NCBI GenBank assembly: GCA_045649265.1
Contig: JAZRPO010000002.1
Span: 1 to 27,102 of the forward strand
Source of the DNA: SIG480 sp045649265
GTDB taxonomy: Bacteria; Bacillota; Clostridia; Oscillospirales; JAAYXM01
Direction of reading: 5' to 3'
DNA: 27,102 nt
The stretch's first letter is position 1, and the number at the start of each line of letters is the position of its first letter. The notes beneath the pieces are model-generated. The model made no database searches, was not told the DNA's origin, and was given only the letters and a program-made list of their open reading frames with translations. Positions 1-9,278 of the stretch are shown in pieces. A program made the position numbers and the translations under genes.

Positions 1-52
1 GAAAGGCAGAACCACAGTAAATATCTGTTTTCCAAAGATTTTCCACAACCTT

Positions 53-97
53 AAAAAACACAGGCGACAAACCGCATAGCATGCAGTTCGTCACCCG
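53..97 (-). terminator. Intrinsic terminator of fba
   Basis: On the minus strand a 17-bp stem (97-81 with 77-61) closes a 3-nt loop (80-78), followed by TG and six T (60-53). Four of the 17 pairs are G-U wobbles in the minus-strand RNA. On the plus strand the same positions become A/C mismatches, so the hairpin is strong only for transcripts coming out of fba. Nothing else is seen in positions 1-52. Confidence 0.85.
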
Positions 98-114
98 CTT
101 AAAATTATTTGTTG

Positions 115-1044
115 TTATATTTTATCGTTGCTGCCAAGAACATTAACAATCTTATGCTTAACAAGTTCTTTGATATTTGCCCTTGCCGGTGACAAATACT
201 GACGCGGGTCAAAATGCTCCGGATTCTCTGCAAAATACTTGCGGATTGTTCCGGTCATAGCAAGACGAAGGTCAGAGTCAATGTTAATCTTGCAAACTGC
301 CATACCCGCAGCCTGACGAAGCATTTCTTCCGGAACGCCCTGTGCACCCGGCATATTACCGCCGTTTGAGTTGATCATATCAACATACTCAGGGATAACA
401 GAAGAAGCACCGTGAAGAACTATCGGGAAGTTCGGCAAACGACGGGAAACCTCTTCAAGAATGTCAAAACGAAGTCTCGGAGTACCCTTGAACTTGAATG
501 CACCGTGGCTTGTTCCGATTGCAATAGCAAGAGAGTCAACACCTGTGCGGGTAACAAACTCTTCTACCTCAGCAGGGTTTGTAAACTGAGCATCCTCGTC
601 AGAAACGTTAACATCATCCTCAATTCCCGCAAGCTTTCCAAGCTCTCCCTCAACTACAACACCGCGAGCGTGAGCATAATCAACTACCTTCTTTGTAAGC
701 TCAACGTTTTCTTCGAAAGAATACTTTGAACCGTCAATCATGACAGAAGTAAAACCACCGTCGATGCATGACTTACAAATGTCAAAGCTATCACCGTGGT
801 CAAGGTGAACGCATATGGGAAGATCAGTGTCTTCAATAGCAGCTTCAATAAGCTTCATAAGATATACGTGTTTAGCATATTTTCTTGCGCCGGCAGAAAC
901 CTGAAGGATGAGCGGAGAGTTGACCTCTTTCGCAGCCTCAGTGATTCCCTGAACGATTTCCATGTTGTTTACATTGAATGCGCCTATTGCATAGCCGCCT
1001 TCATATGCTTTTTTGAACATTTCGGTTGAAGTGACAAGTGGCAT
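115..1044 (-). CDS. fba: Class II fructose-1,6-bisphosphate aldolase
   Basis: Cytosolic zinc-dependent aldolase interconverting fructose 1,6-bisphosphate with glyceraldehyde 3-phosphate and dihydroxyacetone phosphate in glycolysis and gluconeogenesis. The 309-residue protein has the usual length of the bacterial class II FbaA family. Visible family signatures are VHLDHGDSFD (zinc and active-site region, near residue 80), VEGELGKLAG (near 133), SLAIAIGTSHGAFKF (near 173), LHGASS (near 213) and CKINIDSDLR near the C terminus. The ATG at 1044 has a good AGGAGAT site in front. The gene has its own promoter and terminator, so it is probably monocistronic. Fructose-bisphosphate is the likely substrate; a tagatose-bisphosphate role is the main alternative but nothing in the context suggests it. 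Confidence 0.95.
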   Translation of the reverse strand: MPLVTSTEMFKKAYEGGYAIGAFNVNNMEIVQGITEAAKEVNSPLILQVSAGARKYAKHVYLMKLIEAAIEDTDLPICVHLDHGDSFDICKSCIDGGFTSVMIDGSKYSFEENVELTKKVVDYAHARGVVVEGELGKLAGIEDDVNVSDEDAQFTNPAEVEEFVTRTGVDSLAIAIGTSHGAFKFKGTPRLRFDILEEVSRRLPNFPIVLHGASSVIPEYVDMINSNGGNMPGAQGVPEEMLRQAAGMAVCKINIDSDLRLAMTGTIRKYFAENPEHFDPRQYLSPARANIKELVKHKIVNVLGSNDKI

Positions 1045-1076
1045 AAATACATCTCCTTAAATATTTTACTTATGAT

Positions 1077-1104
1077 AGTTTATCACATTTCAAGAGAAAA
1101 TCAA
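1077..1104 (-). promoter_or_regulatory. Predicted promoter of fba
   Basis: Minus-strand -35 TTGATT (1104-1099), 16-bp spacer, -10 TAAACT (1082-1077) preceded by TG one base upstream (extended -10). It lies in a small direct repeat (TCAAGAGAAAA twice, 1090-1111), which places TTGA-like hexamers in tandem. Confidence 0.5.
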
Positions 1105-1138
1105 GAGAAAATCAAGATTTTTTCAGACATTTTACTTT

Positions 1139-1585
1139 TTAATTGATTTTCTTTTCCATCGCAATGAAATTTTCAGTCTTCTCAAAATTAAATAAACTGA
1201 AATATTTTGCAATTTTAGCATTTCCCTCTTCTGTGTACAGCATACGCACGATATGCCTCGATTTTAATTCTTCCTCTAAAAAATCGAGAGTTTTGCATGC
1301 GTAAAGATGGCCTGCTTCGCTGTTTTGATAACAGATTTCACAGATGACAAAATCCAACCCGCCGTCATCACGGTTTTTAGTATTCCCCATGATAAAACCG
1401 CAAGGCAAGCCGTTATTGTCCATCGTTATGAATCCAAGAAAGCCAACCGATTTAGCAATGGAAAAAAGGCGCGCATATGCCGAAGAATATGTCCAGTTCC
1501 CCTCCCACGGGGCTTTATTGGCAATACCCGCAAACATTGTTGCCGCATTTTTGACATTATCAAGATTTATAGGAATAAAACGCAC
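1139..1585 (-). CDS. Small GNAT-like acetyltransferase, substrate unknown
   Basis: About 148 residues, the size of a single GNAT domain. The order of elements fits the fold: an N-terminal strand RFIPINLDNV, a helix pair, the central hairpin with GFIMGN (strand 4 region), DFVICEICY, then a helix and a C-terminal strand ending in NFIAMEKKI. The usual acetyl-CoA loop (R/Q-x-x-G-x-G/A) is not evident; NSEAGHLYACKTL occupies its place, so the protein may be divergent or not catalytic. A GTG at 1594 sits directly against the AAAGGGG box. The GTG at 1585 is spaced correctly from that box and is preferred. It has its own promoter and lies downstream of polC on the same strand. The family call comes from general pattern, not from a diagnostic motif. 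Confidence 0.5.
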   Translation of the reverse strand: MRFIPINLDNVKNAATMFAGIANKAPWEGNWTYSSAYARLFSIAKSVGFLGFITMDNNGLPCGFIMGNTKNRDDGGLDFVICEICYQNSEAGHLYACKTLDFLEEELKSRHIVRMLYTEEGNAKIAKYFSLFNFEKTENFIAMEKKIN

Positions 1586-1613
1586 ATCTGTCACCCCTTT
1601 ATCTACTCAGTTA

Positions 1614-1642
1614 AAGATACCATATTTTTACAAATTTTGCAA
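1614..1642 (-). promoter_or_regulatory. Predicted promoter of the GNAT-like gene
   Basis: Minus-strand -35 TTGCAA (1642-1637), 17-bp spacer, -10 TATCTT (1619-1614), about 30 bp before the start codon. Between it and the polC stop there are only weak A/T-rich hairpins, so read-through from polC is possible. Confidence 0.5.
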
Positions 1643-1691
1643 GAAAAATTCGCAATTTACAAAAAAACGCTGAACAAAAAAGTTTTTTCAC

Positions 1692-4600
1692 TTAAAAAAG
1701 TGTCATTTGGCTCGTGCTCGGAATACTTTTGAGAACGTTGTTGTTTTCAAGCATTTCTATTACACTTTTTGAAACCTTTGCGCATCTCGCCTGTAGCTCT
1801 TCTACTGACATGAACTTACCGTTTTTGCGCGCATCAACTATGTTCTGAGCCGCAACCTCTCCTAGCCCTGAAATAGCCGTAAACGGCGGCAAAAGCCCGT
1901 TTTCCGTCACGAGAAAGTTTTTAGTATCCGAAGCGTAGAGGTCAATAGGCTCAAATTTGAAGCCTCGCTTATAAAATTCATGGCATACTTCAAGCGTGAC
2001 AAGCATACTTTCATCCTTTTGCGTCAGCTTTTCCATCGCTTTAAGTTCTTCAATCTTGGAAAGAACAACGTCATCACCGTTTGTCATTACAGCAGCATCA
2101 AAGGCCTTTGCGCGTATTGAAAAATAAGCTGCATAAAATGCCTTCGGTCTGTGTACCTTAAACCATGCAATGCGGAATGCCATCATTACATAAGCAACAG
2201 CATGCGCCTTCGGGAACATATATTTAATCTTTTGACAAGATTCAATATACCACTCCGGAACGTTGTTCTCCCTCATTACATCTATCCATTCCGGTTTGAG
2301 GCCTTTTCCCTTTCTGACATTCTCCATTATTGTAAATGCGAGCTTGTTCTCAACGCCTTTTTCTATGAGATAAATCATTATATCATCTCGGCAACAGATA
2401 ACTTCTTTAAGCGTTGCTACCCCATCGCGAACAAGCGTTTGGGCGTTGTTCAGCCATACGTCAGTACCGTGGGAAAGACCGGAAATTCTCGCAAGCTCGT
2501 CAAAGGTTGTCGGTCGTGTATCTTTGAGCATTTCACGGACAAAATGTGTCCCGAATTCAGGAATGGCAACAGAGCCCGTATCTCCCAAAAGCTTATCCCC
2601 CTCAATTCCGAGAGCGGCAATTGATGTGAAAATGCTCATAGTCTCCGCATCATCAAGCGGAATTTCACGTGCATTTACCCCAGTCAGATCTTCAAGCATC
2701 TTAATCATTGTCGGATCATCATGACCGAGCATATCCAGTTTTAACAAATTTTCGTCGATTGAGTGATAATCGAAGTGTGTCGTTATGACATCAGAGTCTT
2801 TATCATCTGCAGGATGCTGGATAGGCGTAAAATCATAAATCTCACATTCGGTTGGAACAACTATTGCCCCGCCCGGATGCTGACCCGTTGTTCGTTTAAT
2901 TCCAGCACAGCCTGCTGTCATCCTGTTTTCCTCTGCACGCGTAACGGATAAACCTCTTTCATCAAGGTATTTCTTGACGTATCCGTATGCTGTTTTATCG
3001 GCAACCGTTCCGATTGTTCCAGCTCTGAAAACGTGTCCCTCGCCAAAAAGCTCTATTACCTGACTGTGCGCTGTCGCCTGGTACTCACCTGAGAAGTTGA
3101 GGTCAATATCAGGAGTTTTATCTCCATCAAAGCCAAGAAACGTCTGGAACGGAATATTGAAACCGTCTTTAAGCATCATTTCCCCGCACATGGGGCATTT
3201 TTTATCCGGCAAGTCAGCCCCTGTTGCAAAATCACCGCTATCGTCAAACTCAACGTGTCTGCACTTTGCACATCTGTAATGCGCCGGCAAGGCATTTACT
3301 TCCGTTATCCCCGAGAGAAACGCGACAAATGACGATCCGACAGAGCCTCTTGAACCGACAAGGTATCCATCAGAAACGGATTTTGTAACAAGCTTCTGGG
3401 CGATTATATACATAACGTCAAAATTGTTGCCCAGAATTTTGGAGAGCTCGTATTCAAGGCGGTCACGAATTACTTGGTGAGGGTCATCCCCGTACAGTTC
3501 ATTTATCTTGTCATAGCAGAGTTTCTTAAGCTCTTCCTTTGAGCCCTCGATAGCAGGAGGAAACTGACCTTTTGGAATCGGTCGAACATCTTCACACATA
3601 TCAGCAATCATATTGGTGTTTTTAACAACAACTTCATATGCCTTTTCTTCACCAAGGTATGAGAACTCACTGAGCATCTCGTCGGTTGTCTTCAAGTAAA
3701 GCGGAGCCTGATTATCAGCATCTGAAAAGTTTTTACTTGCCATGATAACACGACGGTAAAGCTCATCGTGAGGCTCAAGAAAGTGAACGTCTCCTGTTGC
3801 TACAACCGGGATATTAAGTTCGTCACCAAGACTTAGTATTGTCCTGTTAAAATCGCGTATATTCTCCTCAGATGAAGCAATTCCGTTTGCTATCATAAAG
3901 GCATTGTTCGCCACCGGCTGAATTTCGAGAAAATCATAAAACTCAGCAATCTTCAAAACGTCAGACCTGCGCTTTCCTTCGACAACAGCTGTGTAAAGCT
4001 CACCGGCCTCACACGCCGAGCCTATTATAAGCCCTTCTCTGTGCTTCTCGAGCTCATATTTCGGAATAATCGGGCGTTTGTTATAATACTTAAGATGCGA
4101 CAATGAAATGAGTTTATAAAGATTTTTAAGCCCTGTCTGGTTTCTGACGAGAATTATCATATGATACCGGTTCATCTTTTCTTTTCCGCCAGAAGATGAC
4201 GATATTGAATTGAGACGGTCTGCATGAGTGATATTATATTGCTCGCAAATGCGCACAAAGATACTTCTCAAAATAAATGCAACTGTAACTGCGTCATCAA
4301 GCGCACGGTGATGCTCAAATTTCGGAAGCTTAAGCTCTTTTGCAACGGTATCAAGCTTATGATTCTTTATACCCGGGAGAATTCTTCTTGAAAGCTCAAG
4401 CGTGTCAATATAATTAAACTCCCGCTCTATTCCAAGCTCCTGACACGCCTGGGAAATAAAACCAATATCAAAATCAGCATTGTGGGCGGCAAGCGGCCTG
4501 TCCCCCGCAAATGCGAGAAAGTCCGAAAGTGCTTTGTCAATAGTCGGTGCGTTAGCAACAACTCCGTTTGAAATCCCGGTAAGCTCGGTTATTTTATCGG

Positions 4601-6002
4601 GAATTGCACAGTTCGGATTAACATATGTCTGAAATTTTTCACAAATCTCTCCGTTGCGAAGAATCGCAGCGGCAATTTCAATGATTTTACACGTTTTTTT
4701 ATAAAGGCCGGTAGTTTCTATATCAAAGCATACGTATTCTCCGTCAAAATCAGAAGCTACCTCACCTGTAACAACTGTTGCCTCACGGCTACCGCCATAA
4801 TATGCCTCAACGCCGTAAAGAATCTTTATCCCAAGCTTTGACGCGCATTTCATAGCATCCGGATATGCCTGGACAACACCGTGGTCAGTTATTGCAACCG
4901 CTCTGTGGCCCCATTCTGCCGCACGCGCAATTAGCTTGTCCGCAGGGGTGATTCCGTCCATAGTGGACATATTTGTATGCAAATGAAGCTCAACGCGCTT
5001 TTGGCCAGCCTTATCTTCTCGTTTTTTTGCCTGACCTACCATAATGTTTTTCGGACGAATTACAGTGTCCTTAAGGTAAGGGTCGTAATTACTCATACCG
5101 TAAACGTGAACATACGCGCCTTTTTTTAGTTTGCTCTCAACCTCTGAAAGATTGTCAAGCTTTATATTTCGGACTACAACACGGACAGAGCCTGTGTAAT
5201 CCGTCATATCAAAGCTGAAAATTGCAATTCCTCTGTTTTCAAAAATTTTGCTTTCAGTTGCAAATATTTCGCCTTTAATTGAAATATCGCCGGAAATTTC
5301 TTCTATGGTATTTATCGCCACATAGTCCGAGAAAAACGGCTTTCCGAGTATAACCTCTCCCTTTTCTTCATTAAGGCTCTTTGCTCTGCGGAAGCGTTCC
5401 TTCTGTGGCGCTGCAACAGGCTCAGTCTCCTCTTTTTCGGGCTTTGGCCGTTGTGCCGAAAGCTTTGCCTCCTCCTCAATCTGTCTGCGAAGGCTTTCCA
5501 ATCTCATCTCGGCTTCTGCATCGCCTCCTGACAGCGTTTCAATTTCAACATCTACATTCATTGAAAACTCAGCCTCAAACGCTCTTTTAATGAAGCCTAC
5601 ACATGTATTGAAGAAACCGTTGATTTTACTTTTCAGCTTTAAGCGCAGAATCTTTTCTTCAAAATCAAAATCCCATTCTGCTCCGCTTAAATACCCTGTT
5701 GCAGATGGAAACTCATCGCGAAGGCGCATATCAAGAAGCTTGAAATACTCATCCCCTAAAAGCTCTGCCGGATATGTCGGGAGAAGAAGCGCCGTGGAAA
5801 GCTTGTACCTTTTTGCGATTATTTCTTCCGCATCCCTCAATTCGGACGGCTCTAAAAGACGCTCTGAATAGAGCGTCGCTGTAATTCTATTCTCTGTTTT
5901 ATCAGCCGTGAGAGCTCTTATGTATGTCGATGCAAAACCTTCGAGCCTTGTATCATTTATCTTGAATATTTCCCCAAACAGCTTCATTGAATTTGCGTTC
6001 AT
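1692..6002 (-). CDS. polC: DNA polymerase III alpha subunit, PolC type
   Basis: Replicative DNA polymerase of low-GC Gram-positive bacteria, with built-in proofreading. The 1436 residues show the PolC order: N-terminal domain (1-220), OB-fold (about 225-325), first half of the PHP domain (HLHTN at 340-344, ITDHG at 371-375), and a DEDDh exonuclease inserted in it (FDIETTG at 426-432, AHNADFD at 506-512, HRALDDA at 565-571). The second PHP half follows, then the polymerase core. The core holds the PolC zinc knuckle (C911, C914, C936, C939), the catalytic PDIDLNF (964-970) and a helix-hairpin-helix-like C terminus. The ATG at 6002 has CGGAG eight bases ahead. It is the last gene of the pyrH-to-polC run, 17 bp after ispG. 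Full length, no lesions. Confidence 0.98.
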   Translation of the reverse strand: MNANSMKLFGEIFKINDTRLEGFASTYIRALTADKTENRITATLYSERLLEPSELRDAEEIIAKRYKLSTALLLPTYPAELLGDEYFKLLDMRLRDEFPSATGYLSGAEWDFDFEEKILRLKLKSKINGFFNTCVGFIKRAFEAEFSMNVDVEIETLSGGDAEAEMRLESLRRQIEEEAKLSAQRPKPEKEETEPVAAPQKERFRRAKSLNEEKGEVILGKPFFSDYVAINTIEEISGDISIKGEIFATESKIFENRGIAIFSFDMTDYTGSVRVVVRNIKLDNLSEVESKLKKGAYVHVYGMSNYDPYLKDTVIRPKNIMVGQAKKREDKAGQKRVELHLHTNMSTMDGITPADKLIARAAEWGHRAVAITDHGVVQAYPDAMKCASKLGIKILYGVEAYYGGSREATVVTGEVASDFDGEYVCFDIETTGLYKKTCKIIEIAAAILRNGEICEKFQTYVNPNCAIPDKITELTGISNGVVANAPTIDKALSDFLAFAGDRPLAAHNADFDIGFISQACQELGIEREFNYIDTLELSRRILPGIKNHKLDTVAKELKLPKFEHHRALDDAVTVAFILRSIFVRICEQYNITHADRLNSISSSSGGKEKMNRYHMIILVRNQTGLKNLYKLISLSHLKYYNKRPIIPKYELEKHREGLIIGSACEAGELYTAVVEGKRRSDVLKIAEFYDFLEIQPVANNAFMIANGIASSEENIRDFNRTILSLGDELNIPVVATGDVHFLEPHDELYRRVIMASKNFSDADNQAPLYLKTTDEMLSEFSYLGEEKAYEVVVKNTNMIADMCEDVRPIPKGQFPPAIEGSKEELKKLCYDKINELYGDDPHQVIRDRLEYELSKILGNNFDVMYIIAQKLVTKSVSDGYLVGSRGSVGSSFVAFLSGITEVNALPAHYRCAKCRHVEFDDSGDFATGADLPDKKCPMCGEMMLKDGFNIPFQTFLGFDGDKTPDIDLNFSGEYQATAHSQVIELFGEGHVFRAGTIGTVADKTAYGYVKKYLDERGLSVTRAEENRMTAGCAGIKRTTGQHPGGAIVVPTECEIYDFTPIQHPADDKDSDVITTHFDYHSIDENLLKLDMLGHDDPTMIKMLEDLTGVNAREIPLDDAETMSIFTSIAALGIEGDKLLGDTGSVAIPEFGTHFVREMLKDTRPTTFDELARISGLSHGTDVWLNNAQTLVRDGVATLKEVICCRDDIMIYLIEKGVENKLAFTIMENVRKGKGLKPEWIDVMRENNVPEWYIESCQKIKYMFPKAHAVAYVMMAFRIAWFKVHRPKAFYAAYFSIRAKAFDAAVMTNGDDVVLSKIEELKAMEKLTQKDESMLVTLEVCHEFYKRGFKFEPIDLYASDTKNFLVTENGLLPPFTAISGLGEVAAQNIVDARKNGKFMSVEELQARCAKVSKSVIEMLENNNVLKSIPSTSQMTLF

Positions 6003-6019
6003 AGTGATTTCTCCGTAAA

Positions 6020-7069
6020 TTAAAGTTCTTCTGCCATTTCGATAAGCTCGTCCACAATTTCATTCATCGGGACTTTCTTTACAATCTCACCCTTTTTAAA
6101 AAGAATGCCAAGCTCCTTGCCTCCGGCCATACCGATATCAGCCTCTCTTGCCTCTCCCGGCCCATTTACGACACATCCCATAACAGCTACACGAATAGGC
6201 TTCTTAACATCAGAAAGCCTTTTTTCAACTTCTTTTGCTATGTCTATCAGATTTATCATACATCGTCCACAGGTCGGACAGGAAACAAGCTGAGGTGTGT
6301 TCTCAGAAAGCCCTATTGCGTGGAGAATATCATGTGCCGTTTTGACTTCAAGCACAGGGTCATCCGTGAGCGAAACGCGGATAGTATCTCCAATGCCATC
6401 AAGAAGAAGCGAGCCTATGCCTATTGCTGATTTGAGGCTTCCTATTCTTATAGTCCCCGCCTCAGTCACGCCGAGATGCAGAGGATATGAAAATTCTTCT
6501 GAAAGCATCCTGTACGCGTCTATCGTGAGCTTGACCGTTGAGGCTTTTGCTGAAATGCAAATGTCTTCAAAATCAAACTTTTCAAGAAGCCGGACGTGAT
6601 ACTTCGCAGATTCGGCCATTCCTCGTGCTGTGACACCGAATTTTTGCAAAACCTCACGTTCGAGCGAGCCACCGTTAACTCCTATTCGGATTGGAACATT
6701 TTTTGCACGGCAGGCTTTTACAATTTCGTGCACCCTTGCTTCATCACCGATGTTACCGGGGTTAATTCTAATTTTTGCCGCACCGGCAGCTATCGCCTCA
6801 ATAGCGAGCTTCCAGTCAAAATGGATGTCAGCCACTATCGGGACACCCGCTTTTTCGGAAATTTCACCTATTGCGAAGGCTGCTTCTTTATCTATTACCG
6901 CGAGGCGAACGATCTCACAGCCGGATTCTTTTAAACTTTCAATCTGAGCAAGTGTTGCACGAACGTCGCGTGTGTCGGTGTTGCACATAGATTGCACAAC
7001 CACAGGCGCTCCGCCTCCGATTTTGATGCCGCCAACATTTATTGAACGTGTAGTTTTTCTGTTTGTCAT
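6020..7069 (-). CDS. ispG: 4-hydroxy-3-methylbut-2-enyl diphosphate synthase (IspG/GcpE)
   Basis: Iron-sulfur enzyme of the MEP pathway converting ME-cPP to HMBPP with reductant from ferredoxin or flavodoxin. The 349-residue protein starts with the family hallmark pattern (SINVGGIKIGGGAPVVVQSM) and carries the [4Fe-4S] ligands in SCPTCGRC and GCVVNGPGEA near the C terminus, typical of the short bacterial form. The ATG at 7069 follows GGTGA at good spacing. A TTG at 7081 is also in frame but lacks a spaced ribosome site. It lies between rseP and polC in the same operon as dxr, so two MEP enzymes are co-transcribed. Confidence 0.96.
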   Translation of the reverse strand: MTNRKTTRSINVGGIKIGGGAPVVVQSMCNTDTRDVRATLAQIESLKESGCEIVRLAVIDKEAAFAIGEISEKAGVPIVADIHFDWKLAIEAIAAGAAKIRINPGNIGDEARVHEIVKACRAKNVPIRIGVNGGSLEREVLQKFGVTARGMAESAKYHVRLLEKFDFEDICISAKASTVKLTIDAYRMLSEEFSYPLHLGVTEAGTIRIGSLKSAIGIGSLLLDGIGDTIRVSLTDDPVLEVKTAHDILHAIGLSENTPQLVSCPTCGRCMINLIDIAKEVEKRLSDVKKPIRVAVMGCVVNGPGEAREADIGMAGGKELGILFKKGEIVKKVPMNEIVDELIEMAEEL

Positions 7070-7088
7070 TATAATCACCAAAACATTT

Positions 7089-8126
7089 CTATTTGATAAT
7101 GAGCTTAACTATATCGTTATAGGTAACTGCAACCATAATAAGCATCAGGATAACAAATCCCGCTATATGAACATACCCCTCATATTTTGCCGGAATGGGT
7201 TTTCTGAAAATAAGCTCAATCAGAATGAAAAAGAGCCGCCCACCGTCAAGCGCCGGCAATGGCAAGAGGTTCATAACACCGAGGTTTATCGAAACAAATG
7301 CAAGGAGATACCATAGGGAACTGAAGCTTACCTTTGCTGTATCGACCATAACCTTTCCGATACCAATCGGGCCGGAAATTTCATCACCCGAAACACTTCC
7401 GGTAAGCAAGTCAACTACGCCCAGAAATACCAGCCTCACAAGATTTACTCCGTTTTTTAATGTGTATTTTATTTTCCCGAAGAAAGTGCTCTCCTCCACA
7501 AGAAACTCTATTGAGCCGCCGTTTTTTTCGGTATCTTCAGAGTTTCCGTCAAGATAGCGGAAGGTAATGCCGGAAAGCGCAACCTCCTCACCGTCGCGCA
7601 GGACAACGATGTCATATTTTCCGTCATCGCTGCCCCTTAAAATTCCTGTGTGAATGTCGTTATAAAGATAAACCCTATAACCGTCAACAGATTTAATTGT
7701 GTCGCCCGGCATAAGTGTCTTTTCCGAATATTCAAAATCGGAATTGATTTTTGTTACTGTGGGAGTGTACCACTCACGCACAGGAGCAAAGATAATAAAC
7801 AGGACAAGAAATCCTGCCAGAAGATTCATAGCAGAACCTGCAACTACAATGAGCATTCTCGAAAAAAGAGGACGTCTTGAAAATGCACGAGGGTCTTTTG
7901 ATTCACCGTCTTCGCCCTCCATTGCGCAATATCCTCCAAAAGGAAAAATGCGGAGAGCGTATAGAGTTTCTCCCCACTTTTTCTTGAAAATCGCCGGCCC
8001 CATACCAATGGCAAATTCATTTACTCGAACACCTGTCAATTTAGCCGTAATAAAATGTCCGAACTCATGCACCGCTATCAGTGCCCCAAAAAGAAGAATT
8101 GCAAGCAAAACGTAAATACTAATCAC
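7089..8126 (-). CDS. rseP: RIP metalloprotease RseP (site-2 protease family)
   Basis: Membrane-embedded zinc protease that cuts transmembrane substrates such as anti-sigma factors within the membrane. At 345 residues it shows an N-terminal membrane segment with the zinc motif HEFGH (residues 20-24), a central PDZ domain (about 125-195) and a C-terminal membrane segment with NLLPLPALDGGR, the third zinc ligand region. The GTG at 8126 lies 3 bp after the dxr stop. The GAGGG box touches this GTG rather than being spaced from it, so initiation may rely on coupling to dxr, or the true start may lie a few codons later. The place among cdsA, dxr and ispG is typical of Clostridia and Bacilli. Confidence 0.94.
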   Translation of the reverse strand: MISIYVLLAILLFGALIAVHEFGHFITAKLTGVRVNEFAIGMGPAIFKKKWGETLYALRIFPFGGYCAMEGEDGESKDPRAFSRRPLFSRMLIVVAGSAMNLLAGFLVLFIIFAPVREWYTPTVTKINSDFEYSEKTLMPGDTIKSVDGYRVYLYNDIHTGILRGSDDGKYDIVVLRDGEEVALSGITFRYLDGNSEDTEKNGGSIEFLVEESTFFGKIKYTLKNGVNLVRLVFLGVVDLLTGSVSGDEISGPIGIGKVMVDTAKVSFSSLWYLLAFVSINLGVMNLLPLPALDGGRLFFILIELIFRKPIPAKYEGYVHIAGFVILMLIMVAVTYNDIVKLIIK

Positions 8127-8129
8127 CCT

Positions 8130-9278
8130 CTATAACATTGAATAAACCGCATCACGCGCATTCTCTGATGCTCCGATAAGCTCTTCAAGCGAAGGATTAT
8201 CTATTATTCCTACGCTTTCAGTCGCTTTTTCTATATATTCTGCAATTTCAAGAAATTTTATTTTCCAGCGCAAAAACAAGTCAACCGCAGCTTCATTCGC
8301 ACCGTTTAACACTGCCCCTGCACTGCCACCGCGCTTTGCTGCCGTGATAGCAAGAGCAAGACATCTGAATGTTTCAATATCGGGAGTTGCAAAAGAAAGA
8401 GATTTTAACTCTGTAAAGTCAATATAATTTCCACCAAAATCCTTCCGTTCAGGATATGTCATTGCAAGTGAAATGGGAGTTCTCATGTCGGGTGTTCCGA
8501 GCTGGGCAATAATTGCGCCGTCACAAAACTCAACCATGGAATGAATTATGCTCTCTCGATGCACCACAATTTCAATCTTCTCCGGAGAAACTCCGAAAAG
8601 CCACATAGCTTCTATAAATTCGAGACCTTTATTCATAAGGGTAGACGAATCAATGGTCACCTTTGCACCCATGCTCCAATTTGGATGCTTTAGCGCCTCG
8701 TCTGCAGAAACCTCCGCAAGCTCTCCCATTTTTCTTCCAAAAAAGGGCCCTCCGGAAGCCGTGAGAATAATTCTGCGAAGCTCACGATTCTTAAAGTTTG
8801 AACCCATCATTGACTGAAAAATTGCAGAATGCTCAGAATCGACAGGAATGATGTCAATTCCGTTTTCTTTCGCAGCTGCCATCACCTTTTCACCGGCACA
8901 TACAAGCGTTTCCTTATTTGCGAGCGCAATATTCTTTTTTGCAGAAATCGCGCAGAGTGTCGGCTCTATTCCTGCCATTCCCACAAGCGAAGACATAACC
9001 ATATCTGCATTTTGTTCTGATGCGGCTTCTGATATGCCTCCTTTTCCGGAAACGACCCTACAAGATGTATCTGCAAGCCTGATTTTCAGGTCTTTTGCCG
9101 CGTTTTCATCTGCAACTGCGACAATGTGAGGTGAAAACTCACGCGCCTGGGTTTCAAGAAGGTTTATATTCTTGTTTGCAGAAATCGCAGTTATGTTTAT
9201 TCCCAAAGCTCTTGCAACATCAAGTGTCTGAGTGCCGATTGACCCGGTTGAACCGAGAATTGATAAGTTCTTAACCAT
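8130..9278 (-). CDS. dxr: 1-deoxy-D-xylulose 5-phosphate reductoisomerase
   Basis: NADPH- and divalent-metal-dependent enzyme turning DXP into MEP, the committed step of the MEP isoprenoid route. About 382 residues. Visible are the NADPH-binding GSTGSIG close to the N terminus, ALANKETLVCAG, the metal and substrate region PVDSEHSAIFQ, the flexible lid ASGGPF, and WSMGAKVTIDSSTLMNKGLE. All are family hallmarks. The ATG at 9278 shares its A with the cdsA stop (TGATG). A GTG immediately before it is an alternative start. GGCGGT lies 8 bp ahead. Tight coupling with cdsA and rseP supports one transcript. Confidence 0.97.
   Translation of the reverse strand: MVKNLSILGSTGSIGTQTLDVARALGINITAISANKNINLLETQAREFSPHIVAVADENAAKDLKIRLADTSCRVVSGKGGISEAASEQNADMVMSSLVGMAGIEPTLCAISAKKNIALANKETLVCAGEKVMAAAKENGIDIIPVDSEHSAIFQSMMGSNFKNRELRRIILTASGGPFFGRKMGELAEVSADEALKHPNWSMGAKVTIDSSTLMNKGLEFIEAMWLFGVSPEKIEIVVHRESIIHSMVEFCDGAIIAQLGTPDMRTPISLAMTYPERKDFGGNYIDFTELKSLSFATPDIETFRCLALAITAAKRGGSAGAVLNGANEAAVDLFLRWKIKFLEIAEYIEKATESVGIIDNPSLEELIGASENARDAVYSML

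Noticed and set aside
1679..1705. Terminator at the end of polC
   Set aside because: Only short A/T hairpins (5 pairs or fewer) in a homopolymer-rich stretch; cannot be told from composition.
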